This document shows, piece after piece, positions 23,621 to 32,914 of a DNA stretch of 51,210 nucleotides (positions within the stretch are counted from its first letter, which is position 1; every line of letters starts with the position of its first letter). The translations under genes were made by a program, and so were the position numbers. The stretch comes from Methylophilales bacterium LSUCC0135 (lineage in GTDB: Bacteria; Pseudomonadota; Gammaproteobacteria; Burkholderiales; Methylophilaceae): the NCBI GenBank assembly GCA_001704575.1, contig MCAW01000002.1:117491-168700 (forward strand), in the 5' to 3' direction. Below the pieces are notes generated by a model, which saw only the letters and a program-made list of their open reading frames with translations, was not told the origin of the DNA and did no database searches.

Positions 23621-25285
23621 ATGGCCCAATATGTAATGTCGATGCTCCGCGTGAGCAAAGTCGTGCCGCCCAAGCGGCAGATCATCAAGGATATATCCCT
23701 TTCGTTCTTCCCCGGCGCCAAGATCGGTCTGCTCGGCCTCAACGGTGCAGGCAAATCCACGGTGTTGCGCATCATGGCCGGCGCCGAAAAAGAGTACGAA
23801 GGCGAAGTGCAATGGCAGCCCGGCATCTCCATCGGCTATCTGCCGCAGGAACCGCAGCTCGACGCCGACAAGACCGTGCGCGAGGAAGTCGAATCCGGCC
23901 TCGGTGCCGTCATGGAGGCCAAACAGAAACTGGACGAAATCTATGCTGCCTATGCCGAACCGGATGCCGATTTCGACAAGCTGGCAGAAGAGCAGGCTAA
24001 ATACGAAAACATCATCGCCGCCAGCGGCTCCGACATCGAACATCAGCTCGAAATCGCTGCAGATGCCTTGCGCCTGCCGCCGTGGGAGGCGAAGATCGGC
24101 CCGCTCTCGGGTGGCGAAAAGCGCCGCGTTGCGCTGTGCAAACTGCTCTTGTCAAAACCCGACATGCTGTTGCTGGACGAACCGACCAATCACCTCGACG
24201 CCGAATCGGTCGAATGGCTGGAACAATTTCTCGTGCGTTTTCCCGGCACCGTGGTGGCTGTCACGCACGACCGCTACTTCCTCGACAACGCGGCAGAATG
24301 GATTCTGGAGCTCGACCGCGGCGAAGGCATTCCCTGGAAGGGTAATTACTCAAGCTGGCTGGAGCAGAAGGAAGCGCGGCTGGAGCAGGAAAACAAGCAG
24401 ATTGACGCCCACATGAAAGCCATGAAACAGGAGCTGGAATGGGTGCGGCAGAACCCCAAGGCGCGGCAGGCCAAATCCAAAGCGCGCCTTTCCCGCTATG
24501 AAGAAATGAGTTCGGTCGAATATCAGAAACGCAACGAAACGCAGGAAATTTTCATCCCGCCCGGCGAGCGTCTGGGCGATCAGGTCATCGAATTCAAGAA
24601 CGTCAGCAAGTCTTTTGGCGACCGCCTGCTGATTGACGACCTCAGCTTCAGCGTGCCGCCCGGCGCCATCGTCGGCATCATCGGCCCCAACGGCGCTGGT
24701 AAATCCACGCTGTTCCGCATGATTCAGGGCAAGGAAGCCCCGGACAGCGGCGAAATCGCCATCGGTCAGACCGTGAAGGTTTCCTCGGTAGACCAGAGCC
24801 GCGAAGGCCTGGAAAACGACAAGACCGTGTTCGATGCGGTTGCCGGCGGCGCCGACATTCTGACCGTCGGCAGATTCGAAATGCCGTCACGCGCCTATCT
24901 GGGCCGCTTCAACTTCAAGGGTGCCGACCAGGGCAAGATTGTCGGCAAACTCTCCGGCGGCGAACGCGGTCGTCTGCATCTGGCAAAAACGCTGATTCAG
25001 GGCGGCAATGTGCTGCTGCTGGACGAACCTTCCAATGATTTGGATGTGGAAACCCTGCGTGCACTGGAAGACGCTCTGCTCGAATTCGCCGGTTGCGTGC
25101 TGGTGATCTCGCACGACCGCTGGTTCCTCGACCGTATCGCCACCCATATTCTGGCTGCAGAAGGCGATTCGCAATGGACCTTCTTCAACGGCAATTATCA
25201 GGAATACGAAACAGACAAGAAAAAACGGCTGGGCGAGGCGGGCGCCGCACCAAAGCGGATTCGCTACAAACCCATCAGCCGCTAG
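23621..25285 (+). CDS. ettA: Energy-dependent translational throttle EttA (ABC-F)
   Basis: This 554-residue ABC-F protein (E. coli EttA 555) has two ATPase domains: Walker A GLNGAGKST and GPNGAGKST, signatures LSGGEKRRV and LSGGERGRL, Walker B LLLDEPTNHLD and LLLDEPSNDLD. The ABC-F linker lies between (about residues 240-320, charged, ELEWVRQNPKARQAKSKARL). EttA binds the ribosomal E site and gates translation by ATP/ADP ratio. ATG 23621 matches the family start MAQYVMSMLRVSKVVPP; the upstream frame is not conserved-looking. Confidence 0.95.
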   Translation: MAQYVMSMLRVSKVVPPKRQIIKDISLSFFPGAKIGLLGLNGAGKSTVLRIMAGAEKEYEGEVQWQPGISIGYLPQEPQLDADKTVREEVESGLGAVMEAKQKLDEIYAAYAEPDADFDKLAEEQAKYENIIAASGSDIEHQLEIAADALRLPPWEAKIGPLSGGEKRRVALCKLLLSKPDMLLLDEPTNHLDAESVEWLEQFLVRFPGTVVAVTHDRYFLDNAAEWILELDRGEGIPWKGNYSSWLEQKEARLEQENKQIDAHMKAMKQELEWVRQNPKARQAKSKARLSRYEEMSSVEYQKRNETQEIFIPPGERLGDQVIEFKNVSKSFGDRLLIDDLSFSVPPGAIVGIIGPNGAGKSTLFRMIQGKEAPDSGEIAIGQTVKVSSVDQSREGLENDKTVFDAVAGGADILTVGRFEMPSRAYLGRFNFKGADQGKIVGKLSGGERGRLHLAKTLIQGGNVLLLDEPSNDLDVETLRALEDALLEFAGCVLVISHDRWFLDRIATHILAAEGDSQWTFFNGNYQEYETDKKKRLGEAGAAPKRIRYKPISR

Positions 25286-25298
25286 TGCTTTGAAAAGT

Positions 25299-25326
25299 AA
25301 AAAAGGGAGCGCGCGCTCCCTTTTTT
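25299..25326. terminator. Bidirectional terminator after ettA
   Basis: AAAAAAGGGAGCGC then GCGCTCCCTTTTTT: a fully symmetric 28-bp hairpin with T runs on both strands, serving ettA and the convergent cupin gene. Confidence 0.88.
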
Positions 25327-25352
25327 AATGCTGCTGATTTGCTGAAACCGGC

Positions 25353-25643
25353 TCAGATACCGTTCGGGAAATCGTAGCTATAGTGCTTGCGCAGCGGCTT
25401 GACGACTTCCCACTGGCTGTCGAGACCGGCGTGGAAGGAGACCAGGTCGCCGGCAACAATGCGTACCGGTTCACCGCCCTTGGGGGTCACCAGAATTTCG
25501 CCTTCGAGCACATAAGCACACTCGGTGGAACCGAAATCGATCGGGAACTTGGAGACTTCCTTCTCCCAAATTGCCCAGTTGGAAACACCCAGTTCCTTCA
25601 GACGTTCCTGGCTGGGATTGTGATCAATCGTAATCTTGGACAT
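25353..25643 (-). CDS. Small cupin-domain protein 1
   Basis: This 96-residue single cupin has an ECAYVLEGEILVTPKGGEPVRIVAGDLVSFHAGL core. The canonical metal-binding histidines of cupin motif 1 are not obvious, so it may bind a ligand without metal. AAAGGAA precedes ATG 25643. It is a close paralogue of the next gene on the reverse strand (same MSKI-H-P-LQELGVS opening and PLRKHY ending), consistent with tandem duplication. Function is unknown. Confidence 0.8.
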   Translation of the reverse strand: MSKITIDHNPSQERLKELGVSNWAIWEKEVSKFPIDFGSTECAYVLEGEILVTPKGGEPVRIVAGDLVSFHAGLDSQWEVVKPLRKHYSYDFPNGI

Positions 25644-25805
25644 TAAAGTTCCTTTCAGGGCATGGCCGTCAAACGGCATGCATGGTTACAAAATCGGGAA
25701 TTGCAAAACAGGCGAACAACACGGTTTACGACCTACTTTACGCAGGGCTGAAGTATAAGGGTTTTCAGTGCCACGGGCCAGTCCAATCCGGCCCGACACC
25801 GGCAA

Positions 25806-26081
25806 TCAGCCGAATCGGTAGTGCTTGCGCAAGGGCTTTTTCACTTTCCAGGTGCAGGACATGCCGGCCGGAAAAGTGACCAGATCGCCGGCGCCGAAGC
25901 TCACCGGCTCACCGTCCTTGGGCGTGACCGTGACTTCACCCTCAAGTACGTAGGCAACTTCCTGTTCGCTGTAGGTCCAGGGGAATACAGAAACTTCCTT
26001 GGACCAGTTCGGCCATCGCGATACGCCCAACTCTTGTAACCGTGAATCTGCAGGATGATGTTCGACAATGATCTTGCTCAT
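25806..26081 (-). CDS. Small cupin-domain protein 2
   Basis: This 91-residue paralogue of the preceding cupin has a shared pattern: RLQELGVSRWPNWSKEVSVFPW, EVAYVLEGEVTVTPKDGEPVSFGAGDLVTFPAG, KPLRKHYRFG. AAAGGAG precedes ATG 26081. It follows the SDR gene by 27 bases and may be cotranscribed with it. DUF861-like cupins of this size are common in betaproteobacteria; no reaction can be assigned. Confidence 0.8.
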   Translation of the reverse strand: MSKIIVEHHPADSRLQELGVSRWPNWSKEVSVFPWTYSEQEVAYVLEGEVTVTPKDGEPVSFGAGDLVTFPAGMSCTWKVKKPLRKHYRFG

Positions 26082-26108
26082 GACTGCTCTCCTTTCCTTT
26101 AGACGCTG

Positions 26109-26876
26109 TTACAACCAATCCCATTTCAGGTGGGCCTTTTTCGGCGCGTTCTTCATTGCCCAATCCCAGAGAAAAGGCGGAATGAAGCGCATGAAGCGCG
26201 CGAGCCAACCCATCTGCCAGGGCACTACGACAAACCGGCGCTTGTTCGCGATCGCCTTCGCCATTTTGGCGACGGCAATATCCGCATCCATCAGAAACGG
26301 CATGGCATAGCTGTTGACGTCGGTCATCGGTGTTTTGATGTAACCGGGAGCGATGGTGGTAACGTCGATGCCGAGCGGATTCATTTCAACCCGCAGACTT
26401 TCCAGATAGCTGATGGCGGCAGCCTTGGAGGCACTGTAAGCCCCCGCGCCGGGCAGGCCGCGCACACCGGCAATGCTGGCAACACCGACCAGGCTACCGC
26501 TACCGCGCGCCTTCATGGCATGAATGAATGGCTGAAATGTGTAGAGCAAACCGAGCACGTTGATGTCGAGAATGGCTTTGAATGCCGGGCCATCTTGTTT
26601 GAGTTCGGTCAGTGTGCCACGGCTGACACCGGCGTTGGCAATGACAATATCGGGCACGCCGAAGCGCACGATGAAATCTTCCGCTGCCCGTGCCAGCGCC
26701 TCGGCGTCGCGCACATCGACAGTATAAATTGCGACCGGTACCGGCAGCCCGGCGGCGATTTTTTCCAGCAACTCGCCGCGCCTGGCCACCAGCCCGAGCG
26801 TTGCACCTTGGCTGGCATAATGTCTGGCAAACGCTGCGCCAATTCCGCTGGAGGCGCCGGTAATGAAGACTTTCAT
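26109..26876 (-). CDS. Short-chain dehydrogenase/reductase
   Basis: This 255-residue classical SDR has the nucleotide-binding TGASSGIG (residues 7-14), structural NAG (IANAGVSRG), catalytic Ser in VGVASIAG and YSASK with the active-site Tyr and Lys. The C-terminus ends in an aromatic, basic stretch (WLARFMRFIPPFLWDWAMKNAPKK) that may sit at a membrane. NAD(P)-dependent, substrate unknown. It follows dsbA by 31 bases. Confidence 0.9.
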   Translation of the reverse strand: MKVFITGASSGIGAAFARHYASQGATLGLVARRGELLEKIAAGLPVPVAIYTVDVRDAEALARAAEDFIVRFGVPDIVIANAGVSRGTLTELKQDGPAFKAILDINVLGLLYTFQPFIHAMKARGSGSLVGVASIAGVRGLPGAGAYSASKAAAISYLESLRVEMNPLGIDVTTIAPGYIKTPMTDVNSYAMPFLMDADIAVAKMAKAIANKRRFVVVPWQMGWLARFMRFIPPFLWDWAMKNAPKKAHLKWDWL

Positions 26877-26907
26877 GACTTGCCCGCGGCCCGCATGTCT
26901 GTACGGC

Positions 26908-27531
26908 TTATTTCTTCTCGGCGCGTGCCTTGGCGATCAGATAATCGGCTACTTTCAGCACCTGGACATTGCCGCCTGCCATGCTGCTGGAAGTAACATA
27001 CTTGCCGTCGATGATCAGCGATGGCACGCCCGTGGCGCCGGAAGCGCGGAATACTTGCGCGGCGCGGTTCAGTTTGGTGTTATTGGTGAAAGAGTTGAAG
27101 GCTTCCTGCACTTTTTTCTTGTCCAGACCACCCTCCTTCGTCACCCAGTTGATCGCAGCGGTTTCATCGGTCGGGTTCAGGGTCTTCTGTTTGTGAATGG
27201 CGTCGAACAGCTTGTTATGCAGCTTGTCGAGCACCCCGAGAGTTTCCATCGCATAGTAGGCCTTTGCCATTGGTGCCCAATCCGGGCGAGGCAAGCCTGG
27301 CACACGCTTGAAAACAACGTCATCAGGCAGTTTGTTGGCCCATGCGTGCAGCTGCGGTTCAAGCTGGTAGCAGTGGCCGCAGCCATACCAAAACAGCTCG
27401 GTGACTTCGACCTTGGCGGCATTTTCAGTTGGAATATTCTGCGCAGTGGTATTGTACTCGACACCCGCCATCGGATCTGCCATCAGGCTGGTGGAGGCTA
27501 ACAACATCATCGCGGCTAAAAGCTTTTTCAT
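26908..27531 (-). CDS. dsbA: Thiol:disulfide interchange protein DsbA
   Basis: This 207-residue periplasmic oxidase has a signal peptide (MKKLLAAMMLLASTSLMA), a thioredoxin fold with active site CGHC (FWYGCGHCYQLEP), and the cis-proline loop GVPSLIID. It introduces disulfides into exported proteins and is re-oxidised by DsbB. It lies downstream of argS and the SPOR gene, an order common in betaproteobacteria. Confidence 0.93.
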   Translation of the reverse strand: MKKLLAAMMLLASTSLMADPMAGVEYNTTAQNIPTENAAKVEVTELFWYGCGHCYQLEPQLHAWANKLPDDVVFKRVPGLPRPDWAPMAKAYYAMETLGVLDKLHNKLFDAIHKQKTLNPTDETAAINWVTKEGGLDKKKVQEAFNSFTNNTKLNRAAQVFRASGATGVPSLIIDGKYVTSSSMAGGNVQVLKVADYLIAKARAEKK

Positions 27532-27632
27532 TTTGGTTTCCTTGTCATGGTCTGGAATGTTGGTCTGATAATGTCTGATTGACTCTCGGGTTCAGGCAAA
27601 GTTTTAACGCAACTCAGTGCATTTGCGCTGAC

Positions 27633-28220
27633 TTATTGATTCGTCGCATTAGTGTTGATCTTGATCAGGTCGGCAGCAAAGCCGTTCTGTTCAAGCACTG
27701 CGCGCGATTTGTTGATCTCGTTGAGGTCGCTGAACGGGCCGATACGCACACGATGCAGAATCCCCTTGCCGGGAATCTCTGCCGTCTGCACGATGGCTTC
27801 CAGACCTTGCAAAGCCAGCTTGGCCTTCATGTTATCGGCCTCCTGTTCGGTCTGAAAGGCGCCAACTTGAAGGAAATAGCTTTCCTTGACAGCCACCGTC
27901 TCCTGACGCCTGATTTCCTCTTCAGTCACCTGCTGCTCGGTACCGGGCAGGATGGTGTAAAAATCGAAACGGGGTTTGCCGGCTTCATCGGCCGGCGGCA
28001 CCGGCTCTGCGGCCGGCACTTCTTCAGCCTTTTCCGCCTCAATCACCGGCGCCGGCGTGACTTTTTCCTCGAACGGGCTCTTGACGCCGGTAATGAACAC
28101 CGCCATCAGCACCGAAATACCGACACCCAGCAACAACCCGACCAGCAAACCGGAAAAAAACGGGCTGCCTTTACTTACAGGTTTTTCGCGGGAGGTGGTG
28201 TTTTTGTAGTCGCGGGTCAT
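27633..28220 (-). CDS. SPOR-domain membrane protein
   Basis: The 195-residue protein has a short cytoplasmic N-terminus, one membrane helix (about residues 22-46, FFSGLLVGLLLGVGISVLMAV), an acidic Pro-rich linker, and a C-terminal SPOR domain (ESYFLQVGAFQTEQEADNMKAKLAL to the end). SPOR domains bind glycan strands stripped of stem peptides at the division septum, so this is an FtsN-like envelope protein. ATG 28220 has AGGAAA upstream. It follows argS by 22 bases. Confidence 0.88.
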   Translation of the reverse strand: MTRDYKNTTSREKPVSKGSPFFSGLLVGLLLGVGISVLMAVFITGVKSPFEEKVTPAPVIEAEKAEEVPAAEPVPPADEAGKPRFDFYTILPGTEQQVTEEEIRRQETVAVKESYFLQVGAFQTEQEADNMKAKLALQGLEAIVQTAEIPGKGILHRVRIGPFSDLNEINKSRAVLEQNGFAADLIKINTNATNQ

Positions 28221-28242
28221 AAGGGTTTCCTGTCTGTCGTCT

Positions 28243-29916
28243 TTACATTTTTTCCGGTGCGCTGACACCAAGCAGATCGAGCCCGTTTCTCAGCACCTGG
28301 CGGGTCGCACTGATCAACGCCATGCGGGCGAGTTTCAAAGTTTCGTCCTCAACCAGAAATTGTTCCGCATTGTAATAGCTGTGCAAATCGCTGGCTAAAT
28401 CTTTCAGATAATTGGCCACCATGTGCGGCGCCAATTCTTCTGCCGCATTGTGCACCACTTCCGGAAATTCGGTCAGGCGCTGCATCAGTGCGGCTTCATG
28501 TTCGGCCTGCAGCGGACTGAGGTCGGCGGATTTGAGCACGTGGTGATTGCCGCCCCACTGATTCAGCACGCTGCAGATTCTGGCATGGGCGTACTGGATG
28601 TAATACACCGGGTTGTCGTTGGTCTGCGCGCGCGCAAGGTCGATATCGAACACCAGCTGCGAATCGGCACGACGGGCCGCGAGAAAGTAGCGCGTCGCAT
28701 CGCAGCCGACTTCTTCGATGAGGTCGCGCAGCGTCACATAACTGCCTGCCCGTTTGGAAATCTTCACCTCTTCACCGCCGCGCATCACGGTCACCATCTG
28801 GTGCAGCACATATTCCGGCCAGCCTTGCGGAATTCCGACGTCCAGTGCCTGCAAACCTGCGCGCACGCGCGTGATGGTGCTGTGGTGATCTGCGCCCTGC
28901 TCATTGATGACGCGCGAAAAGCCGCGACGCCATTTATCCAGATGATAAGCAACATCCGGCACAAAGTAGGTATATCCCCCTTCGCGCTTGCGCATGACGC
29001 GATCCTTGTCGTCGCCGAAGCCGGTGGTGCGCAGCCACAGCGCATCATCCTGTTCGTAGGTATGCCCGCTTTCCACCAGCGCCTGTACCGTACTTTCAAC
29101 CTTGCCGCTGGTATAGAGCGCAGATTCCAGCGAGAAGACATCAAACCTGATCTGGAAAGCCTTGAGGTCGAGATCCTGTTCGTGACGCAAATAGGCAACC
29201 GCAAAGTGGCGGATGGATTCGGCATTGTGCGGGTCGCCGCTGGCGGCGTAATTCATGTCGTCGGCAATCACCGTCTGTTTGGCCATATAGGCTTCAGCGA
29301 TGTCGGCAATATATTCGCCCCGATAGCCGTCCTCCGGAAAATCCGGATGATCCGGCCCGATGCCCAGACAGCGGGATTGCACCGATTTGGTCAGGTTGTC
29401 GATCTGCGCGCCGGCATCATTGTAATAGAACTCGCGCGTCACTTTCCAACCGTTGGCGCTCATCAGACGCGCCAGACAATCGCCCACTGCCGCGCCGCGT
29501 CCGTGACCGACATGCAAGGGACCGGTAGGATTGGCCGAAACGAACTCGATCTGCAACTTGCGGCCGGCGCCTGTCAGGTGATGGCCGTATTGCTCACCGG
29601 CCTGCTGGATCTGGCGCACGACAGCCTGTTTGGCGTCGGGGCTCAAATAAAAATTGATGAAACCGGCGCCGGCAATTTCGACGCGCGCGACAAACTCTGA
29701 AGCGGGCAACGCTGCAGCGAGTTTCTCGGCGATCGCGCGGGGATTCTGGCGCAGAGGCTTGGCCAGCAACATGGCGAGATTGGTGGAAAAATCTCCGTGA
29801 TCCGGGTTTTTCGGGCGCTCAAGCTGAATGTTCAGCTCGCCCGCGGCTGTGCCGGTACTGTCAGCGTTGAGGCTTTTTGCGGCAACGCCGAGTAATTCGG
29901 TAAGATGTGCTTTCAA
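28243..29916 (-). CDS. argS: Arginyl-tRNA synthetase
   Basis: The 557-residue class I synthetase has the HIGH-type motif in [18 protein letters not shown] (about residue 130), the KMSKS-like KISKRAG (about 373) and an arginine-specific anticodon-binding C-terminal domain. An N-terminal Add-1 domain is visible. The start appears to be TTG at 29916; no in-frame ATG gives a full-length N-terminus, and the ribosome site is weak. It is divergent from priA with 61 bases between. Confidence 0.95.
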   Translation of the reverse strand: MKAHLTELLGVAAKSLNADSTGTAAGELNIQLERPKNPDHGDFSTNLAMLLAKPLRQNPRAIAEKLAAALPASEFVARVEIAGAGFINFYLSPDAKQAVVRQIQQAGEQYGHHLTGAGRKLQIEFVSANPTGPLHVGHGRGAAVGDCLARLMSANGWKVTREFYYNDAGAQIDNLTKSVQSRCLGIGPDHPDFPEDGYRGEYIADIAEAYMAKQTVIADDMNYAASGDPHNAESIRHFAVAYLRHEQDLDLKAFQIRFDVFSLESALYTSGKVESTVQALVESGHTYEQDDALWLRTTGFGDDKDRVMRKREGGYTYFVPDVAYHLDKWRRGFSRVINEQGADHHSTITRVRAGLQALDVGIPQGWPEYVLHQMVTVMRGGEEVKISKRAGSYVTLRDLIEEVGCDATRYFLAARRADSQLVFDIDLARAQTNDNPVYYIQYAHARICSVLNQWGGNHHVLKSADLSPLQAEHEAALMQRLTEFPEVVHNAAEELAPHMVANYLKDLASDLHSYYNAEQFLVEDETLKLARMALISATRQVLRNGLDLLGVSAPEKM

Positions 29917-29977
29917 GGCAAAATCGACTATTCATACAAAACATCATTTTAACCTACTGAGCACGCAAGCCGATAAC

Positions 29978-32164
29978 GTGTCACAAAACATCCTCAAAAT
30001 CGCACTTGATGTGCCGCTCGACCAGCTGTTCGATTATCTTGATAACGGTTTCGATGTCGAAATCGGTCAGCGCGTGGCAGTCAGTTTCGGACGGCGTAAA
30101 CAGATCGGTCTGGTCGTCGGCAAAAGCGCGGAATCCGGTTTGCCCGTGGAAAAGCTCAAGGCCATCGAACATGCCTTTAGCGACGAACCCGCGCTGGACA
30201 AGCCGTTTTTCCGGCTGCTCAAATTCTGCGCGGATTACTACCACTATCCCTACGGTCAGGCCCTGCTGTCGGCGCTGCCCGGCCGCCTGCGACAAACCGA
30301 ACGGGCAGTCAGCCGCAAGCAATTCGTTTACCGGCTGGCGCCCGGCGCAGAGGCTGCATCCATCCCCGGCCGCAAAATCGTACAGCGCAGAATTTTTGCC
30401 GCGCTGGAAACGAATGACGCACTGAACGAGACCACACTGGCGGAAATTTCTGCCGGTTGGCGTAAGGCCGTGGAGGAGATGCTGTCGCTCGGCCTGTTGC
30501 AGGCAAGTGAAGTTCTGGCGGGTTTGCGAACCGGCGGCGAACGGCTGGCAGCACCGGAACTGAACATTGAACAGACGCAAGCTATCGAAGCCATCTGCGC
30601 CGCGCCTTCCGGTTTCAAGCCCTGGTTGTTGTACGGCATCACCGGTAGCGGCAAAACCGAGGTGTATATCCGCCTGATCGAACGTTTTCTTCATGGCAAC
30701 GACGGCCAGGTGCTAGTGTTGGTCCCAGAAATCAACCTGACGCCGCAACTGGAGACGCGCTTCCGCAGTCGTCTGCCGCACCTGCCGCTGGTGTCTTTGC
30801 ACAGCAATCTGAATGAAGGAGAACGCCTGCAGCACTGGCGACTGGCACAGTCCGGCCAGGCCCGCATCGTCATCGGAACCCGGCTTTCGGTATTCGCCCC
30901 CATGCCATTGCTGAAAATGATAGTGGTCGATGAAGAGCACGACGCCTCCTACAAGCAGCAGGACAGCATGCGCTACCACGCCCGCGATGTTGCCCTGGTG
31001 CGCGGGCAGCAGCTCGGCCTGCCTGTCGTGCTGGGTTCTGCGACGCCGGCACTGGAAACCTGGCACAACGCAGAGAGCGGGAAATACGGCAAGCTGGCGC
31101 TCACCAACCGTGCCGTCGCGCAGGCAGCACTACCGGAAATCCGCTGTATCGACACCACCCGCAACGCACTGCAGGACGGCCTCACGCAGATCATGGCCGA
31201 TGCCCTGCGGGAGCGTCTGGCACGTGGCGAACAAAGCCTGCTGTTCATCAACCGACGCGGTTATTCTCCGGTACTGCTGTGCAGTGCCTGTCACTGGATC
31301 GCGCCATGCATGCGCTGCAGCGCCCGATTGGTGGTGCATCTGCGCCAAGGCCGTCTGCGCTGTCACCATTGCGGCCATGAACAAAAGATACCGCCCGCCT
31401 GCCCCAGTTGCGGCAACACCGACCTGCACCCGACCGGTCACGGCACCCAGAGACTCGAACAGACGCTGGCGGCACTGTTGCCGGGAGCACGCGTTTTACG
31501 GGTAGACCGCGACAGCACCCAGCGCAGGCATGCGCTGAGCGAAATTCTCGATGCCGTGCACGCCAATGAAGTGGATATTCTGGTCGGTACGCAGATGCTG
31601 GCCAAGGGCCACGATTTTCCCAACCTGACTCTGGTCGGCGTCATCGATACCGACAGCGCCCTGTTTAGCCCTGATTTCCGTGCGGCGGAGCGATTGTTCT
31701 CGCAGCTGATGCAAGTCGCCGGACGTGCCGGTCGCGCCGGCAAACCGGGCGAAGTGCTGATTCAAACCGCATTCCCTGACCATGTCCTGTTCAACGCGTT
31801 GCGCGGCCATGATTTTCCTGTCTTTGCCGGCAGCTTGCTCCAGGAACGCGAAATCATGCAATTCCCGCCCTACTCTTACGTGGCGGTGTTAAAGGCTGAA
31901 GCCAACGACTACGCGCTGGTGCAGCGTTTTCTCAAATATGCGGCGGATAGCGCCCATGGATTAGCGCAAAAAGTGATGGTGTATGATCCGGTACGCCCAC
32001 AGATGGAGCGGCTGAAAGGCATGGAACGCGGCCAGCTGCTGATGCACGCGAGCCAGCGCGCACCGCTGCAAAGGCTGTTGCATGCGCTGGTAGCTCTGTT
32101 AAGGGCACATCCGCTCAATGCCAAGGTCCGCTGGGCGGTAGATGTGGATCCGCTGGAGTTCTAA
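29978..32164 (+). CDS. priA: Primosomal helicase PriA
   Basis: This 728-residue protein (E. coli 732) restarts stalled replication forks. The DNA-binding N-terminal domain runs to about 190. The helicase has Walker A GITGSGKTEVY, DEEH (VVDEEHDASYKQQ) and a zinc-binding region with paired cysteines (CSACHWIAPCMRC and CHHCGHE...CPSCG). GTG 29978 begins VSQNILKIALDVPLDQLFDYL, matching family starts; the open frame further upstream overlaps argS and is not conserved. Confidence 0.95.
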   Translation: MSQNILKIALDVPLDQLFDYLDNGFDVEIGQRVAVSFGRRKQIGLVVGKSAESGLPVEKLKAIEHAFSDEPALDKPFFRLLKFCADYYHYPYGQALLSALPGRLRQTERAVSRKQFVYRLAPGAEAASIPGRKIVQRRIFAALETNDALNETTLAEISAGWRKAVEEMLSLGLLQASEVLAGLRTGGERLAAPELNIEQTQAIEAICAAPSGFKPWLLYGITGSGKTEVYIRLIERFLHGNDGQVLVLVPEINLTPQLETRFRSRLPHLPLVSLHSNLNEGERLQHWRLAQSGQARIVIGTRLSVFAPMPLLKMIVVDEEHDASYKQQDSMRYHARDVALVRGQQLGLPVVLGSATPALETWHNAESGKYGKLALTNRAVAQAALPEIRCIDTTRNALQDGLTQIMADALRERLARGEQSLLFINRRGYSPVLLCSACHWIAPCMRCSARLVVHLRQGRLRCHHCGHEQKIPPACPSCGNTDLHPTGHGTQRLEQTLAALLPGARVLRVDRDSTQRRHALSEILDAVHANEVDILVGTQMLAKGHDFPNLTLVGVIDTDSALFSPDFRAAERLFSQLMQVAGRAGRAGKPGEVLIQTAFPDHVLFNALRGHDFPVFAGSLLQEREIMQFPPYSYVAVLKAEANDYALVQRFLKYAADSAHGLAQKVMVYDPVRPQMERLKGMERGQLLMHASQRAPLQRLLHALVALLRAHPLNAKVRWAVDVDPLEF

Positions 32165-32231
32165 TCTCAAAGACTTTACTCCGGATGTTTGCCCACACTT
32201 GAATAACCGCCAGAGTAAAACCGGAGATTAG
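32161..32231. repeat. Imperfect inverted repeat between priA and toxin gene
   Basis: CTAATCTC (32161-32168) pairs with GAGATTAG (32224-32231), and TTTACTC (32175-32181) with GAGTAAA (32213-32219), giving a broken hairpin of about 24-bp arms. The left arm includes the priA TAA stop. It may act as a terminator for the convergent genes or be another small mobile repeat. Confidence 0.5.
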
Positions 32232-32240
32232 GGGTTGAAG

Positions 32241-32540
32241 TTAACGGTAATCATCTTCGCGCTGATGTCGTACAGCCAGAATTGTAACCGTCGTATCGTC
32301 ATCAATCTCGAATAGTGCTACATAGCCATTAGCGCCAAATGAAATGACCAGTTCCCGAATAAACGGATTTTTTGTCATCACCTTACGACAAGTAAAAGGG
32401 AAGGCTTGAAGCAGCTCTATACTTTTCTCAATTGTGGTCAGTGTTTGTTCCGCTGCTTGTAAATCTTGATCGAGCAGAAATGCATAAAGCCGGAGCAAAT
32501 CTTCACGTGCTGATGCGGTGTAGCGGACTTTGTAAATCAA
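32241..32540 (-). CDS. RelE/ParE-family toxin
   Basis: This 99-residue protein has the RelE/ParE opening MIYKVRYTASAREDLLRLYAFLLD, a central RKVMTKNPFIRELVISFGANGYVALFEI and a closing ILAVRHQREDDY. RelE-type toxins cut mRNA in the ribosome; ParE types poison gyrase. Which applies here cannot be judged from sequence alone. It overlaps the antitoxin stop by four bases, a classic toxin-antitoxin arrangement. Confidence 0.88.
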   Translation of the reverse strand: MIYKVRYTASAREDLLRLYAFLLDQDLQAAEQTLTTIEKSIELLQAFPFTCRKVMTKNPFIRELVISFGANGYVALFEIDDDTTVTILAVRHQREDDYR

Positions 32541-32803
32541 TTACCAGCCTTTGCTTTATTCAGCAAATTTTTCAAGTCGCCGATGACGCTCTCCGCAGAA
32601 TAGTACTGATTGCTCTTTCTGGCCTCTTCTCGTGAGGTCATTCCGCGTGCAACAAAGGCTTGTTGGGAGAGGCGCTGTTGAATCTTGTCGCGCAAGGACT
32701 GCTCGACAAAAGCGGATAAAGTTTCGCCTTCCAACAAGAGGCTTTCTGCAGCATCGCGCAACTCAGGCGCTACACGTAACGAAGGGATATTGGCGGTTTT
32801 CAT
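32537..32803 (-). CDS. Antitoxin, ribbon-helix-helix-like
   Basis: The 88-residue antitoxin has an N-terminal NIPSLRVAPELRDAAESLLLEGETLSAFVEQSLRDKI pattern typical of ribbon-helix-helix DNA binding, and a C-terminal toxin-binding tail (EEARKSNQYYSAESVIGDLKNLLNKA). AAGGAGC precedes ATG 32803. It would neutralise the downstream toxin and repress the pair. Confidence 0.85.
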   Translation of the reverse strand: MKTANIPSLRVAPELRDAAESLLLEGETLSAFVEQSLRDKIQQRLSQQAFVARGMTSREEARKSNQYYSAESVIGDLKNLLNKAKAGN

Positions 32804-32872
32804 GGCAAGCTCCTTTTGCATCGCATCTGCAATGCATTATGGACGAGTTGCTTGTTTGTGGCAATCAGCAGC

Positions 32873-32904
32873 CCCGTTATTCCGGCGTAGGCCGGAATAA
32901 CGGG
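32873..32904. repeat. REP-like hairpin near hemE end
   Basis: CCCGTTATTCCGGC and GCCGGAATAACGGG are perfect 14-bp arms around GTAG. The ATTCCGGCGTAGGCCGGAAT core is a widespread proteobacterial intergenic repeat. It lies 11 bases after the hemE stop and could stabilise the 3' end of its mRNA. There is no T run. Confidence 0.8.
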
Positions 32905-32914
32905 AAAGTTTGGA

